A stretch of 8,056 nt of DNA from Actinomycetota bacterium (GCA_016870695.1 VGAV01000096.1:1-8056); one strand, 5' to 3'. Numbered from the stretch's first letter, positions 1 through 6,611 are shown. Program-made: numbers and translations. The notes: generated by a model from the letters alone, not told the origin.

Positions 1-1
1 G

Positions 2-961
2 GCGCCGTTCCTCCTCGTGAGCGGCGTGGGAAAGCTCGCCGCGCTGGACGACGCCGCAGCGACCATGCGGTCGCTCCATCTGACGCTGCCTCTCCCCCGA
101 CTGCTGGTCGGAGCCGTCTCGATCGGCGAGATCGGTCTGGGCGTGCTCCTGCTGGTCGCCGACGGCGTGACGCGCATCCTGGCCGCCGGCATGGTCACCC
201 TGTCGATGCTGGGCTTCTGGGCCATCGCGAGACGTGCGGTCCGGGCGGGGTCGACGGCGGACTGCGGATGCCTCGGTCGCGTCGCCCCGACGCCGCTGTC
301 CCCCGCGGTCCCCCGCCGCAATCTGCTCTTCGCCGTGCTCGCGGGCGCGATGACCACCGCTGCCGTCCTCACGACCGCCGAGCAGGCGTCGTCGGTCGTG
401 GGCGCGCTGTTCCAGAACCCCGTCCGTACGTTCGCGCTGATGGTGGCATCCCTTGTCGTCGCCCTCGTCGCGGGCATGACCGTGGCTGCGGCGCACCGGC
501 CGGTCGCCGACGCATCGCCACTCGCCGCGCATCCGCGTCCGGTCCTTATCCGTGAGGACGGTCTCGTGGTCGACGTGGTGCAGGCGGCTCTGCGGGAACG
601 GGCACAGCTGCTGCTGTTCTCGCAGCCGTTGTGCGGCCGATGCGAGTCGGCGCAGGCACTGCTCGATCGCGACCACACCGAGCTCTCCTCCTTCATCGAT
701 GCCCGCATCGTGTACGCCGCCGGACACGAGGTCGACGGGAACGGTCCCGCCCGTTCGGCGGACGGTCCGCGCACCCCCAGTGCCATTGACCCCGCCGGTC
801 TCTTCGCCCACACGCTCGGGATCGGCTCGGAGCGCCCCGTCGCCGTCCTCATCGGGACCGACGGCCGACCCGTGCTGCCGTACGCGAACGGTCCGGAGGA
901 ACTCGACCAGCTGCTTGCGGTGCTCGCGGCGTCTCGCACGCCCGAGGTGGTGCAGGAATGA
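2..961 (+). CDS. MauE-type membrane protein fused to thioredoxin-like domain (5' end missing)
   Basis: The frame is open to the left edge and reads APFLLVSGVGKLAALDD, the usual end of the first membrane helix of MauE/DoxX-like proteins, so the gene starts before the window; the GTG at 17 is probably an internal Val. Counting that Val as residue 1, hydrophobic helices lie at about 29-49, 53-72, 102-122 and 138-158. A CGC motif (C83, C85) sits between the second and third of these. Residues ~175-310 form a thioredoxin-like domain with the redox motif CGRC (C206, C209) and a later RPVAVLIG strand where the cis-Pro loop is expected. MauE proteins help form disulfides in periplasmic partners such as methylamine dehydrogenase; related proteins occur beside many exported redox or peptide systems. 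Inferred role: a membrane thiol-disulfide carrier with its own thioredoxin tail. Its stop overlaps the next start (ATGA), so the two genes are co-translated. Confidence 0.85.
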   Translation, partial: APFLLVSGVGKLAALDDAAATMRSLHLTLPLPRLLVGAVSIGEIGLGVLLLVADGVTRILAAGMVTLSMLGFWAIARRAVRAGSTADCGCLGRVAPTPLSPAVPRRNLLFAVLAGAMTTAAVLTTAEQASSVVGALFQNPVRTFALMVASLVVALVAGMTVAAAHRPVADASPLAAHPRPVLIREDGLVVDVVQAALRERAQLLLFSQPLCGRCESAQALLDRDHTELSSFIDARIVYAAGHEVDGNGPARSADGPRTPSAIDPAGLFAHTLGIGSERPVAVLIGTDGRPVLPYANGPEELDQLLAVLAASRTPEVVQE

Positions 962-2109
962 CGGACATCCTGGCGTTCCCGACTCCGCCGTCCGAGATCC
1001 CGCTGGGCTCGTGCCTGCCCGACGTGGTGGTCGACGCTCTCGGCGCGAAGGTGGCCCTGCGCTTCTCGCCCGACATGACCGCCGGGTTCCATGACGTGGT
1101 CAGCCGAGCCTGGGAGGGCGCCTGGGCTCGGGATGCCGACAGGCCCGACCTCGTCGTCCACGTACCGGATCCGCGGCTCGACGGCGGCCATGACCGCGCT
1201 CTGTCCGCCCTGTCGAACGAGGTCACCCACCGCGTCATCGCCCACCGACGGGGTCAGGCCTGGATGGTCCATGCCGGTGGAGCCGCCGACGCTCGAGGGC
1301 GGGTGTGCATGCTGGTCGGCCCGTCGGGTGCCGGCAAGACCACGGCGGTCCGGAGGCTGTCCCGCGCCTTCTCGTATGTCTCCGACGAGAACGTCACCGT
1401 CGAGAGCGACGGACGCGTCCGCCCCTACCGCAAGCCACTGTCGATCGTGGTGGCCGGTGAGCGGTGGCGCTGCGAGATCCCGCCCCGCGCTCTGCGGCTG
1501 GGCGACCTGCCCGACGAGGATCTGCGACTGGCGGTGGTCGTGTTCCTCCGGCGTTCGCCGGGCGCCCCGGCGACGCCGCGTCCGACGCCCGTGGACACGC
1601 TGACCGCGATCGAGGAGGTCGCCCGCCAGTCGAGCAGCCTCGTGCGCCTGCCGGCGCCGCTCGCGACGATCGCCGCACACCTCCGACGGGCTCCGGTGTT
1701 CCGTCTCGAGTACCGCGACAACACGGAGCTGCGGCCGTACATCGCCGAGCTGCTGGACGGCGATCACGCCGGGTCCACGACCGAGGTGACCGTCGAGCCA
1801 GCCCCGTTCGAGCTCGCGCAGGCCCCGCTCGCGGGGAAGCTCGTGACCGCACCGTTCGTCGACGCCGTGTCGGACGCGTCGGACATGCTCGTGCTGCAGC
1901 GGACGACGGGGGATGCCGGAGCGGTCACCCGTCTGACCGGGATCGCCCCGACGATCTGGCGGGCGTGTCACGGAGGCGCGACCCATCGCGAGATCGCGGC
2001 CGCTGTCGTCACGGCACACGGGCTTCCGCCGATGGGGGTGCCCTTCGCCCGCTCTCTGCAGTCGACGATCGACCTCATGCAGCGCGGCGGCCTCCTCCGT
2101 GGGGGGTGA
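958..2109 (+). CDS. HPr-kinase-like ATPase with C-terminal PqqD-like domain
   Basis: The protein has 383 residues. Residues ~100-165 carry the HprK-type nucleotide site: MVHAGGAA (H105), then the P-loop GPSGAGKTT (121-129), then VSDENVTV with an acidic Walker-B-like D143, and RKPLSIV (158-164). The N-terminal HPr-recognition half of true HprK is absent. Residues ~293-380 match the PqqD pattern: GKLVTAPFVDAV, then D309-MLVLQ, then IWRACHGG, REIAAAV and a final GGLLRGG. PqqD domains bind leader peptides of ribosomally made peptides, and HprK-like proteins occur in lasso-peptide and related clusters, some as peptide kinases. Inferred role: an ATP-dependent enzyme or chaperone acting on a peptide recruited by the PqqD part. 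The start is fixed by the 4-base overlap with the preceding gene. A short dyad (CCCGT/ACGGG, 2110-2122) follows the stop directly and is too weak to call a terminator. Confidence 0.85.
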   Translation: MTDILAFPTPPSEIPLGSCLPDVVVDALGAKVALRFSPDMTAGFHDVVSRAWEGAWARDADRPDLVVHVPDPRLDGGHDRALSALSNEVTHRVIAHRRGQAWMVHAGGAADARGRVCMLVGPSGAGKTTAVRRLSRAFSYVSDENVTVESDGRVRPYRKPLSIVVAGERWRCEIPPRALRLGDLPDEDLRLAVVVFLRRSPGAPATPRPTPVDTLTAIEEVARQSSSLVRLPAPLATIAAHLRRAPVFRLEYRDNTELRPYIAELLDGDHAGSTTEVTVEPAPFELAQAPLAGKLVTAPFVDAVSDASDMLVLQRTTGDAGAVTRLTGIAPTIWRACHGGATHREIAAAVVTAHGLPPMGVPFARSLQSTIDLMQRGGLLRGG

Positions 2110-2513
2110 CCCGTCAGACGGGAACGTCCCCGCGCCCTGAGGCAAGTGAAGTACCGAGGGGTGCGGACCAACAGGCGAGATCGACCTCGCATCTCTCGGT
2201 TCTTCACGAAGACTCCGCGACGCCTCGACGAGATGACCGCCCGTCCACGCGCGAAAGTGGCTCCACCGAAGCACCCGGGCGCGCGTCCGCCGATGCAGCG
2301 CTTGTCCAGAGATCCATGAAGGAGCCACTCCGGCGCGCTTGCCGCGGAGGCGGCCACGGCCGCGGCTACCAAGTCCTGACCTGCTGGCGCCGTGACGAGA
2401 CAGGTGGTCCTCGCAGCCGCGGGGAGCCTCATACTGGACGCCGGATCAGCGAGGTTCTGGGCGACGCCGCGAATATCGTTCGCCGCCTTCGAGATTGCCG
2501 CCAAAGTGTCCAC
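1968..2513 (-). CDS. Possible hypothetical protein or gene remnant
   Basis: A GTG at 2513 is preceded by a full AAGGAGG (2523-2529) with a 9-base gap, the best initiation signal in this stretch. The first ~70 residues read like a normal soluble protein (VDTLAAISKAANDIRGVAQN and onward, Ala-rich), and by hand count 53 of the first 71 codons end in G or C. After about residue 75 the frame becomes Arg-rich and then runs 142 bases antisense into the end of the HprK/PqqD gene, so the tail is doubtful. A decayed or frameshifted gene would fit as well as an intact one. I do not recognise the family. Confidence 0.2.
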   Translation of the reverse strand: MDTLAAISKAANDIRGVAQNLADPASSMRLPAAARTTCLVTAPAGQDLVAAAVAASAASAPEWLLHGSLDKRCIGGRAPGCFGGATFARGRAVISSRRRGVFVKNREMRGRSRLLVRTPRYFTCLRARGRSRLTGHPPRRRPPRCMRSIVDCRERAKGTPIGGSPCAVTTAAAISRWVAPP

Positions 2514-2830
2514 GGCGCACGGCCTCCTTCGAAGGCGTGAACTTCGCTCGTTCCCTTGAGCCGACGACCGACCTGGTGAAGCGCGACTTTCTCCTACACC
2601 GCTGCCCGAACCTGGGCCGTTGACCCTGAACGAAGAATGGTGGCCCCCGCAACTGCGGAAACCACCATCCTCGACTTCGGGTCAGGTGCGCTGTGCCGTC
2701 CCCAGCTCAATCCCCCAATGGCCACACTGGATTACAGCTGGCCGCCGGTCGTCAATTCTCAGCTGAGCGTCATGTCGCGAGGCAAGGACGACGCTTTGTC
2801 GACCGTCAGCGAGAAACCGACGAGGACATC
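2110..2830. other. 720-bp stretch without a confident gene
   Basis: This stretch lies between the stop of the HprK/PqqD gene and the stop of the exported-protein gene; both genes end into it. It holds the weak minus-strand ORF starting at 2513, a separated 9-bp inverted repeat (AGTGGCTCC at 2256-2264, GGAGCCACT at 2321-2329) and the nested hairpin at 2637-2668. A 57-codon basic plus-strand ORF (2146-2319) has only a cramped GAGG before its GTG and no other support. I see no transposase, tRNA or repeat border. Its G+C looks lower than that of the flanking plus-strand genes, so it could be decayed or acquired DNA. Confidence 0.5.
2637..2668 (-). terminator. Nested hairpin, probable terminator of the exported-protein gene
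   Basis: ATGGTGG (2637-2643) pairs with CCACCAT (2662-2668). Inside, CCGC (2647-2650) pairs with GCGG (2655-2658) around an AACT loop, with a symmetric 3-base internal loop between the two stems. Read on the minus strand it is followed by TCTTCGTT, mildly T-rich, which suits termination of the gene ending at 2831, although it lies about 160 bases beyond that stop. The weak tail leaves a different RNA or DNA structure possible. Confidence 0.4.
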
Positions 2831-3484
2831 TCAACTGCAGGAAACCGTCGGCAGACTCACGTGGACGTCATCCGTCCCGACCTCCGAACCAGACCGATCG
2901 GACAGGTCCACCATCCATTTCAAAGCAACCGTCTTGGTCTCGGTAGCCTTATACGAGAAGGTGTAGGTCTTCCACGGCCGAGAGTCCGACCGCCGTTCCT
3001 GGATGGGGATCTGAGTATCTGCTCCGGTCCGACTCGGTTGTGTGCCGTAGTTAGAACTCACTCGCGAGTCATCGATGTACCAGGAGGCATCGGCCGGCGA
3101 GCTCGTCGTCTTCGAGTAGTTCCCGTAGTTGCCCTCGAGGTCGTACGTGAACGTGTACGTCTTACCCGCTTCGACCTGGATGTTCGTCGTCATCCAGGCG
3201 TACGCGTGCTGCCCGGAATTCACCGGAGCCGTATTGTCAGTTGTGACTGAGAAGACTCTGCGGCCGTCGATCGTGTCGAAAGCGCCGTCACCGGTGTCAC
3301 CCTTGTGACTACGGGTCCAGCTCGAGTCGGTATTGATGGTCGGACACGTGGTGGTCGCCGCGAAGGCGGGGCTGGCCGTGGCGACGGCGATGACGGGAAC
3401 GCTCCAGGCCGCGCCGGCCAGGATCGTTCGTCGCTTCATGCCGGCGGCGACGTCGTCGCCGACCGGTGCGGTGGTGTCACGCAT
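2831..3484 (-). CDS. Tat-exported small beta-sandwich-like protein, function unknown
   Basis: The protein has 217 residues. The start at 3484 has GAGGGA (3490-3495) five bases upstream; Met16 would have no SD site. Residues 16-42 form a Tat-type signal: KRRTILAGAAW with R18-R19, a hydrophobic run, and a likely cut after ASPAFA (about residue 42). The mature ~175 residues are rich in Thr, Ser, Tyr, Trp and Asp, with two similar strands, KTYTFTYDLEG (108-118) and KTYTFSYKATE (172-182), and an ending DDVHVSLPTVSCS. This is the look of a jelly-roll or carbohydrate-binding-like fold, but no binding site is recognisable. The only two cysteines (C47, C216) sit at opposite ends of the mature chain and could form a clasping disulfide. 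GC is low: two 60-base stretches (2881-2940, 2941-3000) hold 33 and 36 G/C, against 48 in a stretch of the neighbouring regulator (4141-4200). That suggests recent arrival. It is transcribed away from the AraC pair. Confidence 0.8.
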   Translation of the reverse strand: MRDTTAPVGDDVAAGMKRRTILAGAAWSVPVIAVATASPAFAATTTCPTINTDSSWTRSHKGDTGDGAFDTIDGRRVFSVTTDNTAPVNSGQHAYAWMTTNIQVEAGKTYTFTYDLEGNYGNYSKTTSSPADASWYIDDSRVSSNYGTQPSRTGADTQIPIQERRSDSRPWKTYTFSYKATETKTVALKWMVDLSDRSGSEVGTDDVHVSLPTVSCS

Positions 3485-3829
3485 GGTTCTCCCTCAGGGA
3501 TCGGGTCGAGCGGCCGGTTGCCGGTATCGACGGGCCTCGCTTCGCCCCAGGTCGGGCCGCGATGGACTGCACACACTCTCGGCAACCCGATCCCCCGTCG
3601 GCCGTCTCGGGTCGCGAAATCCTGACTGTGTCCGTAAGACCTGTCGGACTTCACCCCTCCGTCACTTGTCGCCTATTTCGAATGCGCTCCCCTCACTCAT
3701 AAGGAGGTCGGGAGGTGAAGCTCGAGACGCTGAGGGGTGAACCCGCGGATGTGGTCAGCGGGCGAAGCAGTCACCCCGCATCCTCACTGAGCCACCGTGG
3801 GGGAGGTGAACAGAGGGAAGGTCCGGCAC
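3485..3829. promoter_or_regulatory. Divergent control region between exported protein and AraC pair
   Basis: This 345-bp spacer must hold promoters for both directions. No convincing -35/-10 pair can be read for either strand. It contains GTCCG (3630-3634) facing CGGAC (3645-3649), and a 10-bp inverted repeat TTCACCCCTC (3650-3659) and GAGGGGTGAA (3732-3741). It also has two strong SD-like sites, AAGGAGG (3701-3707) and GGAGGTGA (3711-3718). A further GGAGGTGA lies at 3802-3809, 20 bases before the start I chose for the first regulator. A GTG at 3715 with AAGGAGG seven bases upstream opens a 69-codon frame that runs past the regulator start to 3924. It may be a leader ORF or chance. Confidence 0.5.
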
Positions 3830-4756
3830 GTGAGACAGACGCAGGTCCCCGGCGCCCCCCGTACCCTCGCCGGGGTGGGCCGCTGGTTCGACGACGACGG
3901 ATGGATTGCGGACATCCGGGGTGACGCGCCGTACTGCTTCGCGGACGAGGCCGTGCATCTGACGACGACCGTGCGTCGCATCGCCCACTCCCCGCTCGCG
4001 GCGACGCGCCGGGTCGCGCCCGCTCCGAGGATCCTCGTGTCGATGCAGGCCGAAGGCGAGACCACCTTCGGCACCCGGGACGGCGCGACACATCGGGTCG
4101 AAAAGGGAGGCGTCCTCGTCTGCGCCCTGCCGCACGTCGTGGAGCTCCGCGCGGATGGGCCGTCCGCCCGGGTGGAGGTCGAGGTCCCCGCCGAGGTCGC
4201 CGCTTTCGACCTGCCCGAGACGGTCGTGCTCACCGCACCCGCCCACGACTCCCGCGCCGTCCTCACCCTGAGCGCCGTGGTGATCGCCAGCCTCAACGTC
4301 GCCGGGCGCGTGTCGCCGACCGTCGACGTCCACCTGCAGGCGGCGGTCGCCCACCTCGCGGCATCCGTCGTCGATGAGCTCGTGGCGCGTGGCATCCCTC
4401 CCGCTCCCGACGAGGCGCGCGACCTGCTGGCCCGGGCCCGCGCCCTCATCGACGCGCGCGCCGGCACGCCTGGCGTGACGGTGCAGTCGTTGGCGTCCGA
4501 GCTCGGCGTGACACCGCGCCACCTCGCTCGGGTCTTCCGGATCGCCTTCGCCGCCCCCAAAGCGGCGCTCACGGAACGCCGGTCGATCGCCGCGCAGCTC
4601 CTCCTCTCGGGCGGGACGGATGCGTCGCTGACCACGATCGCGCACGCCAGCGGCTTCCCCTCGGCGAGCGCCCTGCGATACGCCCTGGGGAGGACGGTCG
4701 AGGGCGCTGAGGTGCTCGACCCGCCATCGGGTGAATTCGTTCTGCCGAGCGGATGA
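3830..4756 (+). CDS. AraC-family transcriptional regulator (first of tandem pair)
   Basis: The protein has 308 residues from the GTG at 3830. An N-terminal cupin-like effector domain (about 15-125) resembles the AraC-binding-like type. The C-terminal DNA-binding domain has HTH1 at about 217-238 (VTVQSLASELGVTPRHLARV) and HTH2 at about 266-287 (SLTTIAHASGFPSASALRY). The start was chosen by comparison with the next gene: from 3830 here and 4848 there, the conserved WF falls at residues 19-20 and DEA at 39-41 in both, with no gap. An in-frame GTG at 3797 has no SD site; 3830 has a GAGGG (3813-3817) 12 bases upstream, a little far. After HTH2 the usual closing G-x-x-P-x-x-Y-R helix is missing and replaced by an unrelated tail of about 19 residues. 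The effector is unknown. The divergent exported-protein gene is the obvious candidate target. Confidence 0.85.
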   Translation: MRQTQVPGAPRTLAGVGRWFDDDGWIADIRGDAPYCFADEAVHLTTTVRRIAHSPLAATRRVAPAPRILVSMQAEGETTFGTRDGATHRVEKGGVLVCALPHVVELRADGPSARVEVEVPAEVAAFDLPETVVLTAPAHDSRAVLTLSAVVIASLNVAGRVSPTVDVHLQAAVAHLAASVVDELVARGIPPAPDEARDLLARARALIDARAGTPGVTVQSLASELGVTPRHLARVFRIAFAAPKAALTERRSIAAQLLLSGGTDASLTTIAHASGFPSASALRYALGRTVEGAEVLDPPSGEFVLPSG

Positions 4757-4847
4757 TTTCCTCGTCCGCGCTCGATCCCTGCGGCGACCCGTGGCAACCA
4801 TCGAAGGACGCCTGCTCGCCCGAGACGGCCCGACCCCTGGAAGTTCG

Positions 4848-5735
4848 ATGACGACTGCCGCCAGCCGCCCCACGCGCTACGAGGGTGCGGCGATGGAGGA
4901 GTGGTTCTCGGAGCACGGATGGCGGGCGACGACGGACCTCGCCGTCAGCTACGCCTTCGTCGACGAGGCGCAGCTGCTGTCGACGGTGCTGCGACGGGTG
5001 TGGCACACCGCGTCGGCCTTCGAGCGTCGGCCGAGCAGCGAGCCGCGGCAGCCCGTGATCTGCGCGCTGCTCCAGATCGAGGGCGAGACGCACCTGCGGA
5101 CGAACCTCGGGGACAGCCTCACCCTCTCCCAGGGGTCGGCGCTCGTCTGCGTCGCGGCACAGCTCACCGCGCTGCACTGCACCGCGCCCTCTGCGCGCAT
5201 CGAGGTGGAGCTGCGCGTGGCATCCCCGGATCCCGATCGCACCCCTCTGACGGCCACGCGAATGGACGAAGGCGTGCCGTGGGCCGCCTTGACGTCGGCG
5301 GTGAACGGCGTCCTGAACTCCCGGCCGGACGCTTCCCCGACCACGGGCTTCGCCCTGCAGGCGGGCATCGTCGGACTCGTCTCGGCGCTGCGGGCGGAGA
5401 TGACCGAGAAGGTCCGCCGGGATGCCTGGGTCTCGCCGGATGCCACCCTGTACGACAAGGCGCTCGCGTACATCGACGAGGGCTCGAGCGATCCGGACTT
5501 CACCATCCAGACGCTCGCACGGCGCCTGGGGGTGAGCCCGCGTCACCTGTCCCGGACGTTCGAGGAGCACGGTGCAAGCCCTCGGGAGGTCCTCGCCCGG
5601 CGCCGGTACCGGGCCGCCCTTCTGCTGATGCAGGAGGAGCCGCGACCCCCGCTCGCGCAGATCGCCCGTGAGGCGGGGTTCTCGTCCGCCGACGCCCTGC
5701 GGTATCAGCTGCGGCACCGGCGCGGTCGGAACTGA
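4848..5735 (+). CDS. AraC-family transcriptional regulator (second of tandem pair)
   Basis: The protein has 295 residues from the ATG at 4848, with GGAAG (4839-4843) four bases before it. An in-frame GTG at 4731 would add 39 unconserved residues and overlap the previous gene; an ATG at 4893 would lose the aligned beginning. It is a clear paralog of the preceding regulator: WFSEHGW and FVDEA line up with WFDDDGW and FADEA. The effector-domain strand LLQIEGETHLRT matches SMQAEGETTFGT. HTH1 lies at about 218-240 (FTIQTLARRLGVSPRHLSRT) and HTH2 at about 268-287 (LAQIAREAGFSSADALRY). The chain stops at LRHRRGRN, so the last helix of the usual AraC domain is absent. The 91-base gap to the upstream gene shows no clear promoter, so the pair is probably one transcript. 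Two diverged copies suggest heterodimers or two signals acting on one regulon. Confidence 0.88.
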   Translation: MTTAASRPTRYEGAAMEEWFSEHGWRATTDLAVSYAFVDEAQLLSTVLRRVWHTASAFERRPSSEPRQPVICALLQIEGETHLRTNLGDSLTLSQGSALVCVAAQLTALHCTAPSARIEVELRVASPDPDRTPLTATRMDEGVPWAALTSAVNGVLNSRPDASPTTGFALQAGIVGLVSALRAEMTEKVRRDAWVSPDATLYDKALAYIDEGSSDPDFTIQTLARRLGVSPRHLSRTFEEHGASPREVLARRRYRAALLLMQEEPRPPLAQIAREAGFSSADALRYQLRHRRGRN

Positions 5736-5748
5736 GGGCTGCGCACGA

Positions 5749-5784
5749 CGAAGGCCCCGCCTCCGTCAGAAAGCGGGGCCTTCG
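5749..5784. terminator. Bidirectional rho-independent-type terminator
   Basis: CGAAGGCCCCGC (5749-5760) pairs perfectly over 12 bp with GCGGGGCCTTCG (5773-5784), with a 12-base loop. It lies 14 bases past the stop of the second AraC gene and 9 bases past the stop of the convergent dehydrogenase gene, so it can end transcription from both sides. There is no long T tract, as is common in high-GC actinobacteria. Confidence 0.9.
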
Positions 5785-5792
5785 CCCCCGGG

Positions 5793-6611
5793 TCAGGAGC
5801 CGTGAGCCTCCTCGGACACCGGCTGCCACTCGCGCCAGGTCTGCAGACGGGATTCGTAGTCCTTCTCGGCGATGCCCAGGGGCGCCTTGCCGAAGAAGAT
5901 GCGCAGCGGCGGGTTCTCCGCATCCACGACCTTCAGGATCGCGGCGCGGGTCGCCTCCGGCTTGCCGGGGTCGGCGGCCGAGGGACGCTTCGACGCCTGC
6001 TCGCGGACGTCGGCGTAGGCCTCGATCTCCTCGCTGCGCTTGGCGGACGGGCCGGACCAGTCGGTGGAGTACCCGCCCGGCTCGACGAGGGTCACATGGA
6101 TGCCGAACCCGGCGACCTCCTGCGAAAGAGACTGCGACAGTCCCTCGAGGGCCCACTTCGACGCGTGGTAGGCACCCACCGTGGGGAAGGCGCTGATGCC
6201 GCCGATGCTCGACACCTGGATGATGTGGCCCGAGCCCTGCTCGCGCATGACGGGGAGGGCGGCCTGCGTGACCCACAGCGCGCCGAAGAAGTTCGTCTCC
6301 AGCTGTGCCCGCACCTCGTCCTCGGTGAGCTCCTCCACCATGCCGAAGTGGCCGAAGCCGGCGTTGTTGATGACGACGTCGAGCCGCCCGAACTTCTCGT
6401 GGGCCTCACGGACGGCATCCCGGTCGGCGGAGCGGTCGGTGACGTCGAGATGCAGCGCGAGGAAGGTGTCGGGGTAGGCGTCGACGAGCTCCTGCACGTC
6501 GTCGAGGTTGCGCGCGGTCCCGGCGACGTTGTCGCCCCGCTCGAGCGCCGCCTCGGCCCACTCACGGCCGAAGCCCTTGGATGCGCCGGTGATGAACCAG
6601 GTCTTGCTCAT
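5793..6611 (-). CDS. Short-chain dehydrogenase/reductase (classical SDR)
   Basis: The protein has 272 residues and is complete. It is an NAD(P)(H)-dependent oxidoreductase with a Rossmann fold, presumably cytoplasmic since no signal peptide is seen. The cofactor loop TGASKGFG spans 8-15, followed by R34 in GTARN, a position that often favours NADP. LDVTD spans 55-59 and NNAG 82-85. The catalytic set is N107 (ETNFFG), S135 (VSSIGG), Y148 and K152 (YHASK), followed by the VEPGG turn (177-180). The ATG at 6611 has GGAGG (6618-6622) six bases upstream. In the short leader a TAGCGT (6649-6654 on the minus strand) could be a -10 box, without a clear -35. The substrate cannot be read from the sequence. 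It converges on the AraC pair and shares a terminator with it. Confidence 0.93.
   Translation of the reverse strand: MSKTWFITGASKGFGREWAEAALERGDNVAGTARNLDDVQELVDAYPDTFLALHLDVTDRSADRDAVREAHEKFGRLDVVINNAGFGHFGMVEELTEDEVRAQLETNFFGALWVTQAALPVMREQGSGHIIQVSSIGGISAFPTVGAYHASKWALEGLSQSLSQEVAGFGIHVTLVEPGGYSTDWSGPSAKRSEEIEAYADVREQASKRPSAADPGKPEATRAAILKVVDAENPPLRIFFGKAPLGIAEKDYESRLQTWREWQPVSEEAHGS

Noticed and set aside
2146..2319. 57-codon basic ORF just after the HprK/PqqD gene, considered as a peptide precursor
   Set aside because: The SD-like GAGG is only three bases from the GTG. The product is Arg/Pro/Lys-rich with no Cys, Ser/Thr core or leader/core division, so nothing supports a precursor role.
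2637..2966. 109-codon plus-strand frame beginning inside the hairpin
   Set aside because: The start has no SD site, and the second half is antisense to the exported-protein gene. The first ~65 codons look mildly protein-like but match nothing I know.
4731..4847. Longer N-terminus of the second AraC protein from a GTG at 4731
   Set aside because: The extra 39 residues align with nothing in the paralog; the ATG at 4848 puts WF and DEA at the same residue numbers in both proteins.
3755..5717. Long minus-strand open frames opposite the two AraC genes
   Set aside because: They are antisense to two paralogs whose conserved protein alignment proves the plus-strand frames; the antisense translations are Arg/Gly-rich.
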